The notes under the pieces were generated by a model. It ran no database searches and was not told the origin of the DNA. It saw only the letters and a list, made by a program, of their open reading frames with translations. DNA of 11,383 nucleotides from Cytophagaceae bacterium (GTDB taxonomy: Bacteria; Bacteroidota; Bacteroidia; Cytophagales; Spirosomataceae): positions 1 to 11,383 of the forward strand of contig CANHCG010000028.1 in NCBI GenBank assembly GCA_947459055.1. Reading direction: 5' to 3'. Positions 7,594-11,383 of this stretch are shown piece after piece (position 1 is the stretch's first letter; the number at the start of each line of letters is the position of its first letter). Made by a program: the position numbers and the translations under genes.

Positions 7594-8256
7594 ATGAAAA
7601 ATTTGATCATAGCTCCTTCTGTGTTAGCTGCGGATTTTGCCCAGCTCGGATCTGAAGTTCAGATGTTACAAGAATCGAAAGCCCAATGGATTCACATCGA
7701 TGTCATGGATGGGGTTTTTGTTCCGAATATTTCATTTGGTTTCCCAGTAATAGAGGCAATCAAAAAGCATACAGATAAATTTTTGGATGTTCATTTAATG
7801 ATAGTCCAACCGGAAAAATACCTCGAGCAATTCGCTAAAGCTGGTGCTCATATGATTACGGTACATTTCGAAGCCTGTCCGCATATTCACCGGACTATCC
7901 AACAGATTAAAAGTTTAGGTTGTCAAGCAGGCGTTGCGATTAATCCTGGTACCCCTGTACATTCTTTACGGGATATAATTGCGGATATTGATTTAGCGCT
8001 CATCATGTCGGTTAATCCGGGATTTGGAGGTCAACAATTTATACCAAATGCAATTAATAAAACTAAAGAATTAGCCAGAATGGCTTCTGAGGCCGGTAAT
8101 AATAAAATTTATATCGAAATTGATGGGGGTGTTTCCTTGGCGAATGCACCAGCATTGATTGAGGCCGGCGCGAATGCCCTAGTAGCTGGAAGTTTTGTTT
8201 TTAATTCAAAGGATCCCAAAGAAACGATAAGTCAATTAGTTGGCTTAGTCAAATAA
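7594..8256 (+). CDS. rpe: Ribulose-phosphate 3-epimerase
   Basis: Interconverts D-ribulose 5-phosphate and D-xylulose 5-phosphate in the non-oxidative pentose phosphate pathway; a cytoplasmic metal-dependent TIM barrel. The 220-residue length is standard. The start APSVLAADF carries S9. Metal and catalytic residues are visible as H34 and D36 in HIDVMDG, H67 in DVHLMI, and D178 in EIDGGV. The phosphate-gripping loop is VNPGFGGQQF at 140-149. The ATG at 7594 is the only sensible start, since MKNLIIAPSVL is the usual N-terminus and the promoter box sits just upstream. It is divergent from ligA and only 7 nt upstream of the OmpA-family gene, so the two are probably co-transcribed although their functions are unrelated. 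Confidence 0.97.
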   Translation: MKNLIIAPSVLAADFAQLGSEVQMLQESKAQWIHIDVMDGVFVPNISFGFPVIEAIKKHTDKFLDVHLMIVQPEKYLEQFAKAGAHMITVHFEACPHIHRTIQQIKSLGCQAGVAINPGTPVHSLRDIIADIDLALIMSVNPGFGGQQFIPNAINKTKELARMASEAGNNKIYIEIDGGVSLANAPALIEAGANALVAGSFVFNSKDPKETISQLVGLVK

Positions 8257-8263
8257 ATAATTC

Positions 8264-10294
8264 ATGAAGCTATTCCCAAAAGCTCTTTTGGTCGTATTCG
8301 TAGCTTTACAATCCTGGACTCTTTATGCTCAAAAAATTCAATGGGCCTCTAAAATCATTTCTGTTTCGAGTGAGTATACGGATCCTTTGCTAGCCAAGGA
8401 GTTCAAGGCGATTCATGTGCTGGGTAGGCCAAGTAAATATCCTAAATTTCAAAATTCCCCTAGTGCATGGCAATCCTTAACGCCCGATAATCCCGCTGGA
8501 GAATACATTATCGTTGGTTTTGATACCACCCAAATTGTCAAACAAGTAGCTATTTTCGAGAATTTTGGCGCAGGTTCCATTAGTCGAATTGACGCCTTAG
8601 ATAACAATAACAAACTCTATTTATTAAAAGAATTCCCAAGCCCTTATGCCAAAGCAAATGGACAAGTCACTTATGTCCAATTGCCCGTGTCCACACCCTA
8701 TAAAGTACGGGGTATTAAAATATCTATGAATTCTGAGCGAATTAAGGGCTTTTCTCAAATCGATGCTGTGGCTATATCGGATGAAGATAAAAGTGTCGAA
8801 GAAAGTGTAAGACTCGTTCCAGAACCGAATGCCATGTATTTCAAAGAAAACCTAGGGAATGCGATTAATTCAGCCTACAATGAGATTTGCCCCGTAGTAA
8901 GTCCAGATGGGAAGAAGATCTATTTTACACGTTGGAAACACCCTGATAATCTAGGAAAAGATAAAAATCAGGACATTTGGTTTTCGACCTTAAAAGAGGA
9001 TAAATCTTGGTCCAAAGCTCAATTATTTTCAGCACCGATCAATAATGAAGAAAATAATGCCGTTTGTGGTATCTCCTTAAATGGAAAAACTATTTTGTTA
9101 AATAATGTCTATGGTAAAGATGGACAAATGGAAAAAGGGGTTTCCATGTCATTTTTGTTACGAACAGGTGATTATAGTTTTCCCAAGGCGCTTAAAATTT
9201 TAAATTTTAAAAATCGGTCTGAATTTTCCGAGTATACCTTGGCCCCTAATGGCAAAGTACTCTTAATGACCACCGAAACGAAAGATTCTTATGGCGGAAA
9301 GGATATTTATGTTTCTTTTTTAAAATCTGATGATTCGTGGACCGAACCCAAAAATATTGGTCCAGTCGTGAATACAGGTGAATCGGAAAGTACTCCCTTT
9401 ATAGCCCCAGATGGAGTGACTATGTATTTTTCCTCCAGTGGACATGTTGGCTATGGAAATAATGATATTTTTTTAACTCGTCGATTGGATGATTCCTATT
9501 TGAATTGGTCCGTTCCTGAAAATGTGGGTCCTGTGGTGAACACGCCTCAATGGGATGGATATTTTTCCGTAGCTGCCCAAGGCGATTATGCCTATTTTAG
9601 TTCTGTTGAGAATTCCTTGGGAGCGGAAGATATTTTTAGAATTAAAATACCACCTAAAGTCAAGCCGTTGACTTTGGTACAAATCAATGGTTCTGTTGTC
9701 AATGAAGAGAATAAAGAGCCAATTGCAGCAAAAATCTTGATTCGTGGGCAGTCTTTGGGAGATTCTTTAGCGGTTGATTTTGATCCATACAATGGTGATT
9801 TTAGTTTTATGTGGCCGGCGAAAAAACCTTTTTTAATCGAAGTGAAATCCAAGGGATATATTTCCAAAGTAGAGCGCTTTGATTTTAGTAAAGAACCTGG
9901 ATTTAAATCTGTGAATCGGCAATATGCATTGTCGGCTTTGCAGTTAAATAAGCAGTTTAATTTACCGACAATCAATTTTGCGCAAAGTAAAGCCGATTTA
10001 TCCCCTGATTCTTTTGATGAGTTGGATAATATAGTTTCCATTTTGCGTGAGAATCCAAGTTTTGGTATTCTTTTGGAAGGACATACGGATAATCAAGGTG
10101 ATTGGAATGAAAATTTAAAATTATCGTTAAATCGAGTTGAAAGTGTGCGTGATTACCTTGTTGTGAAGGGGATTCAGAAAGAGCGGATACGTGTTAAAGG
10201 TTGGGGTGGCACCAAACCCCTCATGAGTAATATGGTGGAGGAACGTCGACGATTTAATCGAAGGGTTGAATTTACTTTATTTGCAAACGAATGA
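8264..10294 (+). CDS. PD40 beta-propeller/OmpA-family outer-membrane protein
   Basis: Predicted envelope protein of 676 residues, probably attached to peptidoglycan through its C-terminus. A signal peptide covers 1-23 (hydrophobic core ALLVVFVALQSW, cleavage near LYAQ). Residues about 25-172 look like a discoidin-type beta-sandwich (SEYTD, EYIIVGFDTTQIVKQVAIFE, YKVRGIKI). Residues about 205-460 carry five PD40/WD40-like repeats: SPDGKKIYFT (213-222), SLNGKTILLN (271-280), APNGKVLLMT (327-336), APDGVTMYFS (381-390) and the degenerate VAAQGDYAYFSS (436-447), interleaved with DIW/DIY/DIF strands. A carboxypeptidase-regulatory-like domain (INGSVVNEENKEP onward) spans about 472-555. The OmpA/MotB domain (about 568-676) has D609 in GHTDN and R624 in LSLNRVES, 15 residues apart as in the diaminopimelate-binding pair of OmpA. 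It lacks an obvious TPR region, so it is not simply PorE/SprE. The stop overlaps the next gene's start as ATGA. Confidence 0.9.
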   Translation: MKLFPKALLVVFVALQSWTLYAQKIQWASKIISVSSEYTDPLLAKEFKAIHVLGRPSKYPKFQNSPSAWQSLTPDNPAGEYIIVGFDTTQIVKQVAIFENFGAGSISRIDALDNNNKLYLLKEFPSPYAKANGQVTYVQLPVSTPYKVRGIKISMNSERIKGFSQIDAVAISDEDKSVEESVRLVPEPNAMYFKENLGNAINSAYNEICPVVSPDGKKIYFTRWKHPDNLGKDKNQDIWFSTLKEDKSWSKAQLFSAPINNEENNAVCGISLNGKTILLNNVYGKDGQMEKGVSMSFLLRTGDYSFPKALKILNFKNRSEFSEYTLAPNGKVLLMTTETKDSYGGKDIYVSFLKSDDSWTEPKNIGPVVNTGESESTPFIAPDGVTMYFSSSGHVGYGNNDIFLTRRLDDSYLNWSVPENVGPVVNTPQWDGYFSVAAQGDYAYFSSVENSLGAEDIFRIKIPPKVKPLTLVQINGSVVNEENKEPIAAKILIRGQSLGDSLAVDFDPYNGDFSFMWPAKKPFLIEVKSKGYISKVERFDFSKEPGFKSVNRQYALSALQLNKQFNLPTINFAQSKADLSPDSFDELDNIVSILRENPSFGILLEGHTDNQGDWNENLKLSLNRVESVRDYLVVKGIQKERIRVKGWGGTKPLMSNMVEERRRFNRRVEFTLFANE

Positions 10295-11383
10295 AAGGGG
10301 CTCAAGAAATCTATTTTAATCAATTAAATGGCATCCGCTTTGTGGCTGTATTTTTGGTATTAATGGACCATTGGTTAGTTCCCATTATGCCCTTCCCTAC
10401 AGGTCATTTGGGTGTAGTTATCTTTTTTGTTTTGAGCGGCTTTTTAATTACTCGAATTTTGTTCGAAAGTGCTGATCAGGTACGTGTTTTTAACGTATCT
10501 CCTTGGAAAAAATTGCTTCGCTTTGTTTATCGCCGATCTTTACGAATTTTTCCAATTTATTACTTGGTCTTAATTTTAGGTTTACTCCTTAATGTTTCCA
10601 ATTTTAAAGAAATTTGGCCATTTCTATTTAGCTACACGCCAAATCTCTATATGATGTGGAAGGGGTCATGGCTGGGCGTTTGGGATCATCTTTGGTCATT
10701 AGCGGTGGAGGAGCAATATTATTTGGTGTTTCCTTATTTTATCTTGTTTTTATCGCAAAAGAAATACCGATATGTATTCTTCAGCATGCTGTTGATTGGT
10801 CTTGCTTGTCGATGGTATTATTTTACCAATTTTTCTCACGCATGGATCGAATCAAATTGGTTAGTCTCCTATGTGAATCCCCTTGGAGCGATTGATTGTT
10901 TTGGAATCGGCGGAATTTTGGCCTATTTGTTTCATTATGAGAAGACGAGGTTTTTAACTCTTTCAAAGTCCTATTTACCTGTTTTGGGAAGTTTAATTTT
11001 GTTTATTTTGGTCCTTTGGGCGTCTTCTACATCAAACCATTTGTATGATAATATTTGGTTTATGGTTTTGGAAAGAAGTTTTGCTGCCTTATTTGCCTTT
11101 TTTTTAATTGCTTTAGCAGTTGCAGAAAAACAATCCCAATGGGCTACATTTTTAACGCAGTCATGGGTATCCTATCTTGGAAAAATATCCTATGGGCTGT
11201 ATCTATACCATAATTTTATCTATAATTATTATCATACGAAGGGCAATACGCTTTGGGGCTATTTAACGGATCATTATTCCGTATTTCGTTTAGAATTTTT
11301 TAATTTAGCTGTTCCAATTTTTATAATCAATTTGATTATATTAATTCTGGTGGCCAGTTTTTCTTGGTTTTTTATAGAAAAAC
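10291..11383 (+). CDS. Acyltransferase 3 (OafA/YrhL-type) integral membrane protein, 3'-incomplete
   Basis: Predicted inner-membrane acyltransferase that would O-acylate (often O-acetylate) a surface or cell-wall glycan; the acceptor cannot be read from sequence. The frame opens at the ATG at 10291, overlapping the OmpA-family stop by 4 nt (ATGA), and stays open to the window edge for 364 codons. Family motifs are clear: R16-x10-H27 in GIRFVAVFLVLMDHW, FFVLSGFLIT at 45-54, the basic cytoplasmic stretch RRSLRIFP at 81-88, and HLWSLAVEEQYYLVFP at 133-148. About ten hydrophobic helices follow to the end, including the late SYLGKISYGLYLYHNF block. The last visible residues SWFFIEK are where this family usually terminates, so only a short tail is probably missing. 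There is no C-terminal SGNH domain within the window; one could lie beyond it but is not implied. Confidence 0.92.
   Translation, partial: MKGAQEIYFNQLNGIRFVAVFLVLMDHWLVPIMPFPTGHLGVVIFFVLSGFLITRILFESADQVRVFNVSPWKKLLRFVYRRSLRIFPIYYLVLILGLLLNVSNFKEIWPFLFSYTPNLYMMWKGSWLGVWDHLWSLAVEEQYYLVFPYFILFLSQKKYRYVFFSMLLIGLACRWYYFTNFSHAWIESNWLVSYVNPLGAIDCFGIGGILAYLFHYEKTRFLTLSKSYLPVLGSLILFILVLWASSTSNHLYDNIWFMVLERSFAALFAFFLIALAVAEKQSQWATFLTQSWVSYLGKISYGLYLYHNFIYNYYHTKGNTLWGYLTDHYSVFRLEFFNLAVPIFIINLIILILVASFSWFFIEK

Noticed and set aside
9191..9214. AT-rich near-palindromic run of AAATTT units
   Set aside because: It is inside the beta-propeller coding region and is explained by Lys/Ile/Leu/Asn/Phe codons in AT-rich DNA.
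10656..10895. A 79-residue open frame on the + strand within the acyltransferase gene
   Set aside because: It is in another frame of the acyltransferase coding sequence, whose HLWSLAVEEQYY motif lies in the same bases.

Overview
The window is AT-rich, densely coding DNA from a member of the Bacteroidota. The evidence is the gene families (a PD40 beta-propeller/OmpA outer-membrane protein, a secreted GH29 fucosidase, an M14 peptidase with a GATase-like tail), the lack of clear Shine-Dalgarno sequences, and a Bacteroidota-type -7 box (TACCTTTG) just before rpe. A Cytophagales-like lineage is my guess from overall feel and is not demonstrated. Nothing suggests phage, an integron, CRISPR, an IS element or recent transfer; no rRNA or tRNA genes were recognised.

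Layout. (1) Positions 1-169 form a perfect 77-bp inverted repeat around a 15-nt loop. The right arm is the start of a real peptidase gene and the left arm is its reverse complement. This looks like a fold-back chimera at a contig end, so the true 5' end of the first gene and its promoter are absent. (2) On the + strand, a 5'-truncated M14 zinc carboxypeptidase-like gene abuts a GH29 alpha-L-fucosidase gene (TAA directly followed by ATG). (3) On the - strand, a tight four-gene unit is transcribed ligA > dapA > Dabb-domain protein > small lipoprotein. Its last gene overlaps the fucosidase 3' end tail-to-tail by 35 bp. (4) A 79-bp divergent intergenic region (7515-7593) separates ligA from rpe and carries the rpe promoter candidate. 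(5) On the + strand, rpe is followed after 7 nt by a large beta-propeller/OmpA protein, which overlaps by 4 nt (ATGA) an acyltransferase-3 membrane protein that runs off the right edge.

Functionally, the left pair looks like secreted or periplasmic degradation of glycosylated peptides or glycans. The ligA unit mixes DNA sealing, lysine/diaminopimelate synthesis and two small proteins of unknown role. The right unit combines a pentose-phosphate enzyme with two envelope proteins, one probably anchoring to peptidoglycan and one probably acylating a surface glycan.

All eight genes that are complete at their start codon were assigned to a family or a plausible one. I did not find a convincing undescribed system. 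The points most worth checking are the fold-back end, the coupling of the OmpA-family and acyltransferase genes, the possible leaderless rpe transcript, the uncharacterised lipoprotein, and the convergent 3' overlap. There is no gene-free stretch longer than 300 bases.
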